From IMG/VR virus record IMGVR_UViG_3300018424_000307, positions 1 to 21,265 of that record: DNA of 21,265 nucleotides. One strand, written 5' to 3'. How positions within the stretch are numbered: position 1 is the first letter of the stretch; each line of letters starts with the position of its first letter. The notes beneath the pieces were generated by a model. The model was not told the origin of the DNA and made no database searches. It worked only from the letters and a program-made list of their open reading frames with translations. A program made the position numbers and the translations under genes. This DNA comes from a virus. Positions 7,211 to 13,531 of the stretch are shown in pieces.

Positions 7211-7530
7211 TAGGCATACCGCGTTCGCTTTCTTCTGTTAGACAAGACTGCTCCGCAGCCTTTATTTAGCTTACGCACCTCGCCGCCAGATTTAAAACTA
7301 ACTTTGGCCGCTTTAGTGTTAGATACCACCTGTTTACCCTTTGCGCCCTCACGCTTTTTCTTTCTAGCGGTAGAGGCTCGCTCAGATTTGCTTAGGCTTT
7401 GGGCCTTAGATCGCGGCAAACAACGGTCAGGATTCTTTTTGTCTTTGGAAGTGCCGCATTCACCCGCAATATTGCCACTGCTATCAATGCGAACCCACTC
7501 TTGATCCCGCCATTTTTTAAGCTCGCCCAT
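7210..7530 (-). CDS. Small basic protein, DUF6321-like pattern (106 aa)
   Basis: The sequence ELKKWRDQEWVRIDSSGNIAG leads to ECGTSKDKKNPDRCLPRSKA and SLSKSERASTARKKKREGAK. It matches a pattern (KW..E.WV.I ... CGR......P.C.P..KA..M....R.S...KK) that I recall from small basic phage and environmental proteins listed as DUF6321. The C-terminus carries SGGEV (residues 81-85) and GCGAVLSNRRKRTRYA. Three cysteines and high Lys/Arg suggest a small metal-stabilised or disulfide domain and nucleic acid affinity, both inferred. It belongs to a run of four basic, Cys-containing genes. The 1-nt overlap with the next gene indicates coupling. Confidence 0.7.
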   Translation of the reverse strand: MGELKKWRDQEWVRIDSSGNIAGECGTSKDKKNPDRCLPRSKAQSLSKSERASTARKKKREGAKGKQVVSNTKAAKVSFKSGGEVRKLNKGCGAVLSNRRKRTRYA

Positions 7531-7533
7531 AAC

Positions 7534-7761
7534 TTATTTTTTACCTTTGGCGTAATTTGGGTCTTTGCAATATTTACTGGCGGCCATGTTGGCATATGCC
7601 GAAGGAAACGTGTCAAAAGTACGTTTTGCCCACGCTTTTCCTTCAGGACAAATCTTGCTTCCTTTACTTTTTGCAGAGGCATCGCCTCCTTTTCGCAAAT
7701 AAGTAACTTGAAGCTTGGTTTGTTTGGGCCCTGTCTTAACTCGGGAACCACAACCGCCCAT
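7534..7761 (-). CDS. Small cysteine-containing basic protein (75 aa)
   Basis: The start is set at ATG 7761 (MGGCGSRVKTG), preceded by GGGGG and just 2 nt after the upstream stop. A longer in-frame extension to 7821 would run back into the neighbouring gene and lacks a ribosome site. The C-terminal half reads KICPEGKAWAKRTFDTFPSA and AASKYCKDPNYAKGKK, a conserved small-phage-protein pattern (CP.GKA.AKR.F...PSAYAN..A...CKDP.YAK). Four cysteines, including C-G-C-like and C...C spacing, could bind metal. It probably accompanies the neighbouring basic proteins. The function is unknown. Confidence 0.75.
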   Translation of the reverse strand: MGGCGSRVKTGPKQTKLQVTYLRKGGDASAKSKGSKICPEGKAWAKRTFDTFPSAYANMAASKYCKDPNYAKGKK

Positions 7762-7763
7762 TT

Positions 7764-7967
7764 TTACCCCCAGAATTTGGCTGCAATCGGTGAAAGCACA
7801 ATAAGCACCGCAATCCCCCAAATTTTTAGGTCCAATTTGCTTAATGCTTCAGAATTTTTAGAAATAAGCTCTTTTTGGTCGTCTAATCGCTCTTCAATGC
7901 GCTTGTATCGCAAATTGCATTCCGCCTCGTGTTTCTCTAGCCGAGACAATACCTCTTCAACCTGCAT
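7764..7967 (-). CDS. XhlA-like coiled-coil protein with C-terminal membrane segment (67 aa)
   Basis: The start ATG 7967 has AAGGTG 9 nt upstream, within the upstream gene's stop region. Residues 1-45 form an amphipathic charged helix (MQVEEVLSRLEKHEAECNLR, then RIEERLDDQKELISKNSEAL) and residues 49-66 one hydrophobic segment (IWGIAVLIVLSPIAAKFW). This coiled coil plus one C-terminal TM is the architecture of XhlA/hemolysin-type holin-associated proteins. It lies 6 kb from the main lysis cassette, among virion genes. It could equally be a membrane-associated virion protein. Confidence in the gene is high, in the lysis role moderate. Confidence 0.7.
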   Translation of the reverse strand: MQVEEVLSRLEKHEAECNLRYKRIEERLDDQKELISKNSEALSKLDLKIWGIAVLIVLSPIAAKFWG

Positions 7968-7977
7968 TGTTAACACC

Positions 7978-8262
7978 TTACCACGCTTTACAAGACCAAT
8001 ATCTTGCAGTGAACTTGTCTTTTGCCGTATCGCAACTGTGACGCGCCCTAAAATTGCTCCTGCGCCCCGGCTGAGACTTTTTAATCGACATATTTGGGTC
8101 GCCAAAACGCACCAGCTTAACTTCAGTGCCTTTTTTGGCCAAAACAGCACTCTTTTTAGACTTTCCGGGAGTCTTTTTTGGCTTGTTATAACCCGAAAAC
8201 GTTTCACCTCGGTATTGTAATCTGCCTGAAGGAAGCCTTTTTACGTCTTTAGTGGTCGCCAT
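7978..8262 (-). CDS. Small basic protein ending RYWSCKAW (94 aa)
   Basis: The N-terminus KRLPSGRLQYRGETFSGYNK is followed by a Lys-rich linker, KLVRFGDPNMSIKKSQPGRR, and the C-terminal SFRARH-like block NFRARHSCDTAKDKFTARYW ending SCKAW. The pattern (FGDP.M.IK...P.RR..FRARH.CD...DK..ARYWSC..W) is one I recall as a conserved small protein in many marine phages. Two Cys and one His (H75-C77 region, C91) could make a small metal-binding site. It has no known function. It overlaps the upstream 267-aa gene by 1 nt (TAATG). It is probably a virion or DNA-associated basic protein, by context only. Confidence 0.75.
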   Translation of the reverse strand: MATTKDVKRLPSGRLQYRGETFSGYNKPKKTPGKSKKSAVLAKKGTEVKLVRFGDPNMSIKKSQPGRRSNFRARHSCDTAKDKFTARYWSCKAW

Positions 8263-9065
8263 TACGCTAACTGTTCGCCGTTTCTGATGTAAATGATCTC
8301 TAAAGCGGCAGAGATATCAAATGTGACGCTTGCCGAGGAAGATACTGCCCGCACTTCAATGTCTGTTTTTTCCGCAAACGGAATCGGGACAACCAAGCTG
8401 TTTTCGATGTGCATTCCCGTGGTAAGAGACTTAACGTCTTTGCTTTGAAACACCTCTCCATACGGCCTAGCAACAAGCAACAACTTGCATACAGCAGGCG
8501 TGTTTGAGGTTGTGCCGTTGGAAGCGTCATACTGCATCAGGTAACCCGTGTAGCCTGCCGGGACGGTCCATAGCGCCATCAGGGTTTGGTTTGTCCCGTC
8601 GCCGTTGACCGTGGCATAAATGTTTGCCGGGACGCCCGTGGTAACGGTGCCTGTGCCTGCGTAAATGATCCCCGCATTTGCGCCACCCGAACCCGCAGAG
8701 CGAACAATCATCCTATTTATCCGAAGATAAGACTGGGTGGTATTTACTGCTGTTTGACCGTTTAAGGTTACAACCTCGGATATTTCGTTGTAATCGCCAT
8801 CAAGTCCAAACAACTGAACGGTTCTAGCCCCCGTGCCCGCCGAAGTGTCATCGGTAGAGCTACTGGAAACCTTCAACACCGACGCGGAGGTCAGATATGA
8901 GTACAAACCGCCCTGCGACCAAACAGTTTCAATGGAATCGGCAATTTCCGGGTTGTTACCAAACTTGTAAATGGACTCGTGGTAGGCGATCTGGCCCCTA
9001 GCCACTTGTAATTCAAAAGGCTCACTGGTGCCTATTCGAGTAATTGAAGAAACTTCGCGAGCCAT
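8262..9065 (-). CDS. Conserved virion structural protein (267 aa)
   Basis: A beta-rich protein with phrases widespread in marine phage structural proteins: YKFGNNPEIADSIETVWSQG, then SYLTSASVLKVSSSS, TDDTSAGTGARTVQLFGLDG, LNGQTAVNTTQSYLRINRMI and NAGIIYAGTGTVTTGVPAN. It ends in LEIIYIRNGEQLA. It has no signal peptide or TM. The family is a known virion component (often called virion structural protein) without a settled role; a fibre, spike or capsid accessory is possible. The start at 9065 has AAGGT overlapping the upstream stop. It follows two smaller beta-rich proteins. Confidence 0.8.
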   Translation of the reverse strand: MAREVSSITRIGTSEPFELQVARGQIAYHESIYKFGNNPEIADSIETVWSQGGLYSYLTSASVLKVSSSSTDDTSAGTGARTVQLFGLDGDYNEISEVVTLNGQTAVNTTQSYLRINRMIVRSAGSGGANAGIIYAGTGTVTTGVPANIYATVNGDGTNQTLMALWTVPAGYTGYLMQYDASNGTTSNTPAVCKLLLVARPYGEVFQSKDVKSLTTGMHIENSLVVPIPFAEKTDIEVRAVSSSASVTFDISAALEIIYIRNGEQLA

Positions 9066-9074
9066 GTCAGTACC

Positions 9075-9347
9075 TTAGCTGTAAAACACTGTTAATGCAG
9101 TGATATTAGTCAGCGTTCCGATATAAATATCGGACACTTTTATACCTTCGTCTGGGATGTTGACCGAGTGCGTCTCGCTAGCAACAAAATCTAAATCCAA
9201 AACAGTAGCTCCGCCGTTACCATCTGTAATGGTCAAACGGGGCGTTCCAGTAGTGGTTAGAACTTGAATCTGGCGAATACGAGCGGGCCCCACCGACGCG
9301 GAGCCCGTCCCGGTCAGACGCTTTGCTTTTACGTCTGAATTAGCCAT
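9075..9347 (-). CDS. Small beta-rich virion-type protein (90 aa)
   Basis: The sequence MANSDVKAKRLTGTGSASVG leads into ARIRQIQVLTTTGTPRLTIT and ends in VSDIYIGTLTNITALTVFYS. It is a short beta-sandwich-like protein of a type repeatedly found downstream of phage capsid genes. It has no charged active site. AAGGA lies upstream of the ATG at 9347, directly abutting the stop of the 137-aa gene (TAAGGA). A head or fibre accessory component is inferred; no specific family is named. Confidence 0.7.
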   Translation of the reverse strand: MANSDVKAKRLTGTGSASVGPARIRQIQVLTTTGTPRLTITDGNGGATVLDLDFVASETHSVNIPDEGIKVSDIYIGTLTNITALTVFYS

Positions 9348-9356
9348 TACAATTCC

Positions 9357-9770
9357 TTATGCGATTGTTGCGCCGTTGTTGCCCACAACTACCCAACCTG
9401 CTGTTGTGCCGTAAACAAGAACTACGCCATCGCCTACATCACCAAAAGTAATGGTGGTGCCCCCAGCAAGTGTAGTGGGAGTCAAAATTGCGGTATCGCC
9501 AGCGGCGCTTTCTGCAACGTATGTGATAATTTTTACCTGACCAGCAGAGCCGTCGGCAAGTGTCAGCGCATCGCCAGTGTTTTCTGCCGTGATTTCGGTG
9601 ATCAGGTTTGTAATATCTACCGCACCCGCTCCGGTCAAGTCTTGAACACTGCCGGTAATGATGTCGGAATAAGAAGTGCCTACTGTAATTGCGCCAGTGG
9701 TCGCGTTTTTAGATACGGACTGAAAACCGTTCTCTGAACGAACGGGTCCGTTAAAGGTAGTGTTAGCCAT
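9357..9770 (-). CDS. Beta-rich structural protein after the capsid terminator (137 aa)
   Basis: It begins MANTTFNGPVRSENGFQSVS, a start seen in many marine phage structural proteins, and ends GTTAGWVVVGNNGATIA. Composition is Thr/Gly/Val-rich and it has one DGxxGQV turn-like segment. The ATG at 9770 has AGGAG 8 nt upstream. It is the first gene after the intrinsic terminator that follows the capsid gene, so its transcription depends on read-through or on a promoter in 9771-9837 that I could not identify confidently. It is a likely virion component. Confidence 0.75.
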   Translation of the reverse strand: MANTTFNGPVRSENGFQSVSKNATTGAITVGTSYSDIITGSVQDLTGAGAVDITNLITEITAENTGDALTLADGSAGQVKIITYVAESAAGDTAILTPTTLAGGTTITFGDVGDGVVLVYGTTAGWVVVGNNGATIA

Positions 9771-9837
9771 GTGAGTCTCCTGTCGTGGCCAGTGTCACCC
9801 GCACTATGCGGATGTCAGGGTTTGGTTATTTTACCAC

Positions 9838-9868
9838 GCAAAAAGAAAGGGCGGCAAATGCCGCCCTT
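9838..9868 (-). terminator. Intrinsic terminator after the major capsid gene
   Basis: On the minus strand a perfect 9-bp stem, AAGGGCGGC / GCCGCCCTT with loop ATTT, is followed by TCTTTTTG. The high GC stem and T-rich tail are the classic Rho-independent signature. It starts 19 nt after the capsid stop. It may end or reduce the transcript so that the capsid message is made in excess of downstream genes. Confidence 0.85.
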
Positions 9869-9870
9869 GT

Positions 9871-9886
9871 TAGATCCGAAGATCTA
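9871..9886 (-). other. UUCG-tetraloop hairpin abutting the capsid stop codon
   Basis: The minus strand reads TAGATC-TTCG-GATCTA directly after the TAA stop (9889-9887): a 6-bp stem closed as C(UUCG)G, one of the most stable tetraloops. It sits 2 nt before the intrinsic terminator hairpin. It could protect the 3' end of the capsid mRNA against exonucleases. Confidence 0.7.
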
Positions 9887-10792
9887 TTAGGCTCCGGGGG
9901 AGCCAAACACACAACGCCAATCGGAAACACCGAAACTGTAACGCTCACGCGCCTTGAAGCGCATGTTGCCAGTGTCGAAGTCACCTTCCATAGCAGTCTT
10001 GATGGGGCTGCGGTTGAACAGCTTAAAGCCGTTAGGAGCGTCAGTCTTAAGGAAAAACGCAACCGTATCGGTCAAGAAGTGGTTCACAACAGCGCCATCC
10101 GGGATCATTCCCATAGACTTCATTGCGTTGAGGTCGTTGTCAGCCGTACCCGGGCGAAGGTTGGAGTTGATCACTCGCTCTGCAATAAATTGCAGTTCCT
10201 TCGGGATAATCAGCTTCATGCCACGTACCGCGATCTTCAGACCACGCTCGTCGGTGAAACCAGCGATGTCAATCAGCATCTGCTCAAGAGAAGTCTCGTT
10301 GAGATCAGCCGCTACAGACAGTTGGTTACGCTGGTTGCCTGACAGAGAGGGGTGAGCAGAAGAACACAGAGCAGCGCCGTCACCAACGGGGAAGCTGGTG
10401 CTGAACGCATTGTTCAGAATAGATGCTGCTTTGATCTGCTTGGTTTGTGACATAGATCGTGCCAAAGCACGGGTATAACGAGAAGCCAGACGATCATACA
10501 GATTGTCTTCGATAGCTTCTTCCGTAATGCTAAAGGCAAGAGCAATAGTCTCGTGAGTGTAACGAGCAGTGAAAGTCTCCTGCGCGTCATCAAACGAGAT
10601 AGAGCCGCCTTCTGACTTAACCGGCGCAGTGCCGAAGCCAGACAGCATTACTTCTTCTTCAAAAGCACGGTCTGAAGACTCTTCGTCGAAGATCTCAGAG
10701 TGCTCTTTTTCGTAGCGATCATATTCAAGGCCGAAGAGAGCGTTTAGTCCGGGCTCAAGCTCCTTCGCCAATTGTGCGCGAGAAATAGCCAT
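9887..10792 (-). CDS. Major capsid protein, Mu gpT-like (301 aa)
   Basis: A single-domain capsid protein with the layout of the Mu gpT-like (HK97-fold) family: an N-terminal LAKELEPGLNALFGLEYDR, FEEEVMLSGFGTAPVKSEGG, then ARYTHETIALAFSITEEAIE and YTRALARSMSQTKQIKAASI, followed by a VGDGAALCSSAHPSLSG loop and a GLKIAVRGMKLIIPKELQFI segment. Length is close to Mu gpT (about 305). It is preceded by scaffold-like and decoration-like genes and by a GroES-like gene, the expected capsid assembly set. It would form the icosahedral shell. The start ATG at 10792 has GAGGG upstream. It ends directly at a UUCG hairpin and terminator. Confidence 0.85.
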   Translation of the reverse strand: MAISRAQLAKELEPGLNALFGLEYDRYEKEHSEIFDEESSDRAFEEEVMLSGFGTAPVKSEGGSISFDDAQETFTARYTHETIALAFSITEEAIEDNLYDRLASRYTRALARSMSQTKQIKAASILNNAFSTSFPVGDGAALCSSAHPSLSGNQRNQLSVAADLNETSLEQMLIDIAGFTDERGLKIAVRGMKLIIPKELQFIAERVINSNLRPGTADNDLNAMKSMGMIPDGAVVNHFLTDTVAFFLKTDAPNGFKLFNRSPIKTAMEGDFDTGNMRFKARERYSFGVSDWRCVFGSPGA

Positions 10793-10807
10793 AATTAGGC
10801 CCTCTTA

Positions 10808-11422
10808 TTAAACACCAGTGGTGTCGGTCATGAACGGAGTGTTGAGTTTCACCTTGAAATGAACGCCAGCCGAAGCATAATCGTTATTTGCAGGATCATT
10901 TACAACGCCAATTACACGCAATGGAAGCGTGGCTGTGGTATTTGCGCTAGCAACGTTTAGTTGGGCGGTAGACCGACCATTACTAGAGCTTCCATCTTGC
11001 GCAGAAGTACCCAAGCTACAATTAGAGTGAACCAAAGCCAAAGCACCTGCGCGGTTAGTCACAGAAGCATCTGCGGCAACTACAAAAGTGTGGCTGGGAT
11101 CATCTACTACCAAAGCTTTTACCGGGTAGTTAGTGTCTACCGACACACTACCGGAACCGGGCCAATAGTTTAGCCAAGTGGGTTTTTTGGTGGCTGAATC
11201 GACATACTCAATGCCGATCAAAACACCTAGAGCATTACCATCACCAGCAGTGCTGGTAATTCTTTGGATCGTACCGTCTGCAACAGGTTCTACCAGACCA
11301 AACTGATAGATAGGATTCGCCTCAGACGAAGAAATTTCGTACTCAGACGTACCGGTGCTGTTAACACCGCTACCTACTACACCGACAGGACGAAGACCAA
11401 AGGCAGTTTCTTGGTTTGCCAT
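10808..11422 (-). CDS. Head decoration-like protein (204 aa)
   Basis: It begins MANQETAFGLRPVGVVGSGV, matching the (MANx..APFGLRPV) start of a widespread small phage protein encoded next to the capsid gene and usually taken as a head decoration or capsid-stabilising protein. Repeated Thr/Ser/Gly segments and ALGVLIGIEYVD suggest a beta-barrel. The C-terminus reads VHFKVKLNTPFMTDTTGV. A GAGGAAAT ribosome site precedes ATG 11422. It sits between the conserved 160-aa gene and the capsid gene. The role is inferred from family and position. Confidence 0.75.
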   Translation of the reverse strand: MANQETAFGLRPVGVVGSGVNSTGTSEYEISSSEANPIYQFGLVEPVADGTIQRITSTAGDGNALGVLIGIEYVDSATKKPTWLNYWPGSGSVSVDTNYPVKALVVDDPSHTFVVAADASVTNRAGALALVHSNCSLGTSAQDGSSSNGRSTAQLNVASANTTATLPLRVIGVVNDPANNDYASAGVHFKVKLNTPFMTDTTGV

Positions 11423-11448
11423 GAGTTATTTCCTCGTTCTGTGCGGCC

Positions 11449-11931
11449 CTATTTCTTAGAGCCGCCAAAAGTTACACGACTTTGACGCTCGGGCTTGCCG
11501 ATTGTCATAGTTGGATGAGCGTTTTCCCGCAACATATCCGACTCAACTGCTTCCATTTGATCCGCGTTTCTATCGGCAAAATACCGAGCGCGTTCCTCCA
11601 CAGTTTCAATCGGAATACGAGCGAGCATCAGACCACCCACACCAAACACACCTTCATATTTACCTGAATCAATTACCGGGGCTTCAAAGTCGGGGTATTC
11701 ATCTTGGCGAACAAGCTCATAGCCTTCTCGCAATCTGGCAGAAATGTTTTTCGTGTCATCAAAACCACGAACTTCTGCACGAATCCACCGATGCTTATAG
11801 CCCTCTGGTGCAGGCGGTGCATCTAGCATAGACGGGGGAGCCCAAGGCTTACGCCTACCTTGTTTCTCCCTTGACGATGCATCACGTGAGGAGCGTTTAA
11901 TGCCCTCAAAGCCTTTCTTCTCTTCGGACAT
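11449..11931 (-). CDS. Conserved capsid-adjacent protein (160 aa)
   Basis: The start is placed at ATG 11931 (MSEEKKGFEGIKRSSRD), with AAGGAG 7 nt upstream; that site overlaps the stop codon of the scaffold-like gene. A longer frame reaching 11991 overlaps that gene and has no ribosome site of its own. The N-terminal 40 residues are basic and probably flexible. Then PWAPPSMLDAPPAPEGYKHR introduces a compact domain (WIRAEVRGFDDTKNISARLR, VRQDEYPDFEAPV, GVGGLMLARIPIETVEERAR), ending near TIGKPERQSRVTFGGSKK. I recall this pattern beside scaffold and capsid genes in many marine phages, without assigned role. A head assembly or decoration function is plausible. Confidence 0.75.
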   Translation of the reverse strand: MSEEKKGFEGIKRSSRDASSREKQGRRKPWAPPSMLDAPPAPEGYKHRWIRAEVRGFDDTKNISARLREGYELVRQDEYPDFEAPVIDSGKYEGVFGVGGLMLARIPIETVEERARYFADRNADQMEAVESDMLRENAHPTMTIGKPERQSRVTFGGSKK

Positions 11932-11935
11932 CACA

Positions 11936-12826
11936 TTACTCCTTAACGTATTTCGCGTATTCTTCAAGCGGCACTCCCAACTTTTTAGCAATTGCTACTT
12001 GGGTCGGGGAGAGTTTGACCCTTTTTCCGTTGCGCCCAGACACACTGCTAGAACGTGAAACTCCAGCCACATTCTGAGCGGGTCTGCGGCTGGCTGACGA
12101 ATTGGCTCCAAACTTATGCGGGAATTCCCGCCTAATTCTAGAATCAAGCTCATTATAGTAGTCATTTGATTGGGGATCAAATCCTTCATCTTCAATGAGT
12201 TTCTTATGGATGCCAAATGCGGCAAATGTCATCGCTTCGTCTTGCCCAAACCACGAGTTCTTTTCGGCCCATTTTTCCGCTTTTGCGTCGGGGCGTTGAG
12301 ACTGTTGAGAATGTTGCTGGGCCGATTGTTGCGCCTGCATTTGCCGGTAATATTCTTGCTCTTCAGCATATCTTTGGGCTTGCCTTTGCGCTTGCGAATA
12401 GTTGTTGCCTGCTATTGCTAACTGACTAAGTTCTTTTTGCGCTTGCAATTGTGCATCAGCATCCCCTAATTCTACGGCTCGCTTGAGGTTGGCTTCAGCT
12501 TGTCGTTGTTGCAAAGACAACCGGTTGCCGTATTCCGACATATACCCGTGATCAAGGTTTTGCATACGCTGTCGAATTTGATTCGACTCCTGCTGAACGT
12601 TTTGCGCATACCTAATCGCTTCTTCGCGTTGACGCTCGGCGTCCCGCATTTTCTTGGTCAAACGATTGATTCGTTTTTGTACGGATTCGCTGTAATTTTC
12701 AAGCTCGTCCTGTTGTGGCTCTTGATTGGCAACTTCGTCCGTGTCCGCCGTTTCGACTTCTACTTCAGTTTCTACCGCATCACCTACTTCTAACTCATAT
12801 TGAGCTTCTTCCGCAGCACTACTCAT
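11936..12826 (-). CDS. Scaffolding-like coiled-coil protein (296 aa)
   Basis: Order: an acidic N-terminus (about 1-45), a long Q/R/E-rich coiled coil (about 50-190, with QKRINRLTKKMRDAERQREE), a conserved block WAEKNSWFGQDEAMTFAAFG and YYNELDSRIRREFPHKF, and a basic C-terminus with SPTQVAIAKKLGVPLEEYAK. The acidic-coiled-basic architecture and gene position (just before decoration and capsid genes) fit a capsid scaffolding protein that is lost during maturation. The C-terminal helix-turn-helix-like end is characteristic of phage scaffold proteins, which use it to bind capsid. GGAGG lies 7 nt before ATG 12826. No protease domain is visible. Confidence 0.75.
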   Translation of the reverse strand: MSSAAEEAQYELEVGDAVETEVEVETADTDEVANQEPQQDELENYSESVQKRINRLTKKMRDAERQREEAIRYAQNVQQESNQIRQRMQNLDHGYMSEYGNRLSLQQRQAEANLKRAVELGDADAQLQAQKELSQLAIAGNNYSQAQRQAQRYAEEQEYYRQMQAQQSAQQHSQQSQRPDAKAEKWAEKNSWFGQDEAMTFAAFGIHKKLIEDEGFDPQSNDYYNELDSRIRREFPHKFGANSSASRRPAQNVAGVSRSSSVSGRNGKRVKLSPTQVAIAKKLGVPLEEYAKYVKE

Positions 12827-12838
12827 GCTGATTCCTCC

Positions 12839-13285
12839 TTACAGGCTAAGAATGTCTTCTGGATCTTCGATTACAGCCAAAATCTCATCATCGTTGATAA
12901 TGCGGCATTCGCCACCTTCAATACGAAAACGAGATCCGGCATATCGCGCAAAAACTACCCATTGTTTTTCTTCACACCAAGGCCCGTCAGGGAACTTGTC
13001 CGTGTCTTTGTAACAAAGTGGCCCTTGCTTCACCACATACCCAACCACCGTTTGGATTTGAGTGTCGTCAAGAACTTTGTTTGGAATGTAGATACCACCT
13101 TCGGTGGTTTCTTTACCGCGATAAGGAAGGATAAGCATTCTCCAGCCGGTGGGCTGAGGCATACGATCTAAAAGGCTTTTGTCCATCGCGTCGGGATCAA
13201 GTACCTTTTGTTTTGGTGCGGTGTACAAGGATTTGACGCCTTCTTTGGCAGCATCAAGATCCAATGCTTCTGCAACATCAGTCAT
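12839..13285 (-). CDS. GroES-like co-chaperonin (148 aa)
   Basis: The start ATG 13285 has AGGAG 7 nt upstream and overlaps the preceding gene's end (8 nt). A longer frame to 13306 extends back into that gene and was rejected. Residues 1-45 are an extension. From 46 on the chain follows the GroES fold: MPQPTGWRMLILPYRG, a mobile loop KETTEGGIYIPNKVLDD (about 59-74), VVGYVVKQGP, then an insertion with CYKDTDKFPDGPWCEEKQ, and a C-terminal FRIEGGECRIINDDEILAVI. GroES partners host GroEL; phage versions (such as T4 gp31) help fold the major capsid protein. Two cysteines in the insertion could form a disulfide. The N-terminal extension is unusual for GroES. Confidence 0.9.
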   Translation of the reverse strand: MTDVAEALDLDAAKEGVKSLYTAPKQKVLDPDAMDKSLLDRMPQPTGWRMLILPYRGKETTEGGIYIPNKVLDDTQIQTVVGYVVKQGPLCYKDTDKFPDGPWCEEKQWVVFARYAGSRFRIEGGECRIINDDEILAVIEDPEDILSL

Positions 13286-13475
13286 TAAATTGCTCCTGTT
13301 GTTCAAGCAGGCCCGAGAGTTCCTGTGAAATGTAATTCAGAGCAGACAATTCCCCCATGAGGTTTTGGTACTGCTCCATGGATTTAACATGATTGTTTTC
13401 CAACAATTCTAAAATGTGCGTTTTGCGGTCTTTAACCGCTCGTTGGATAAACTGAGCTAACTGTATAAAGTCCAC
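13278..13475 (-). CDS. Small coiled-coil phage protein (65 aa)
   Basis: A short amphipathic, nearly all-helical protein (MDFIQLAQFIQRAVKDRKTH, then MGELSALNYISQELSGLLEQ). The start is GTG at 13475 with GGAG 5 nt upstream; a nearby ATG at 13477 is out of frame. A similar protein beside GroES or scaffold genes is familiar in marine phages, without known role. It is the first gene after the 13485-13525 hairpin and overlaps the GroES-like gene by 8 nt, so it may start a transcription or processing unit. Confidence 0.7.
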   Translation of the reverse strand: MDFIQLAQFIQRAVKDRKTHILELLENNHVKSMEQYQNLMGELSALNYISQELSGLLEQQEQFND

Positions 13476-13484
13476 ATGCGCTCC

Positions 13485-13525
13485 ATCTTAGAATGTCGTA
13501 TCTATATAACACGACGATCTAAGAT
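13485..13525 (-). other. Long intergenic hairpin
   Basis: Outer arms ATCTTAGA (13485-13492) and TCTAAGAT (13518-13525) are perfectly complementary (8 bp). After a 2x2 internal loop, inner arms GTCGT and ACGAC (13495-13499, 13511-13515) add 5 bp, with an 11-nt AT-rich loop. It fills most of the only sizeable gap (13476-13531) between the lysis cassette and the head-assembly genes. There is no following T run, so an ordinary terminator is unlikely. It could be an RNA processing site, a repressor operator or an mRNA stabiliser. Confidence 0.7.
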
Positions 13526-13531
13526 AGGCAA
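13503..13531 (-). promoter_or_regulatory. Candidate sigma-70-like promoter within the hairpin region
   Basis: On the minus strand TTGCCT (13531-13526) lies 17 nt upstream of TATATA (13508-13503), an ideal spacing with 4/6 matches in each box. It would drive the 65-aa and GroES-like genes and the capsid operon. The same bases form the 13485-13525 hairpin, so both cannot be confidently claimed and chance match is possible. Confidence 0.35.

Noticed and set aside
9799-9811. Small CCGCA-CTA-TGCGG hairpin flanked by direct TGACA copies on the minus strand
   Set aside because: Only 5 bp with a 3-nt loop; no convincing function beyond chance in a short gap.
9828-9833. TAAAAT as a -10 box after the terminator
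   Set aside because: No -35 box at the proper distance (TGCCGC would be required); not supported as a promoter.
9785-10342. Plus-strand open frame opposite the capsid gene
   Set aside because: It is antisense to the well-supported capsid gene and crosses the terminator; it has no recognisable product or ribosome site.
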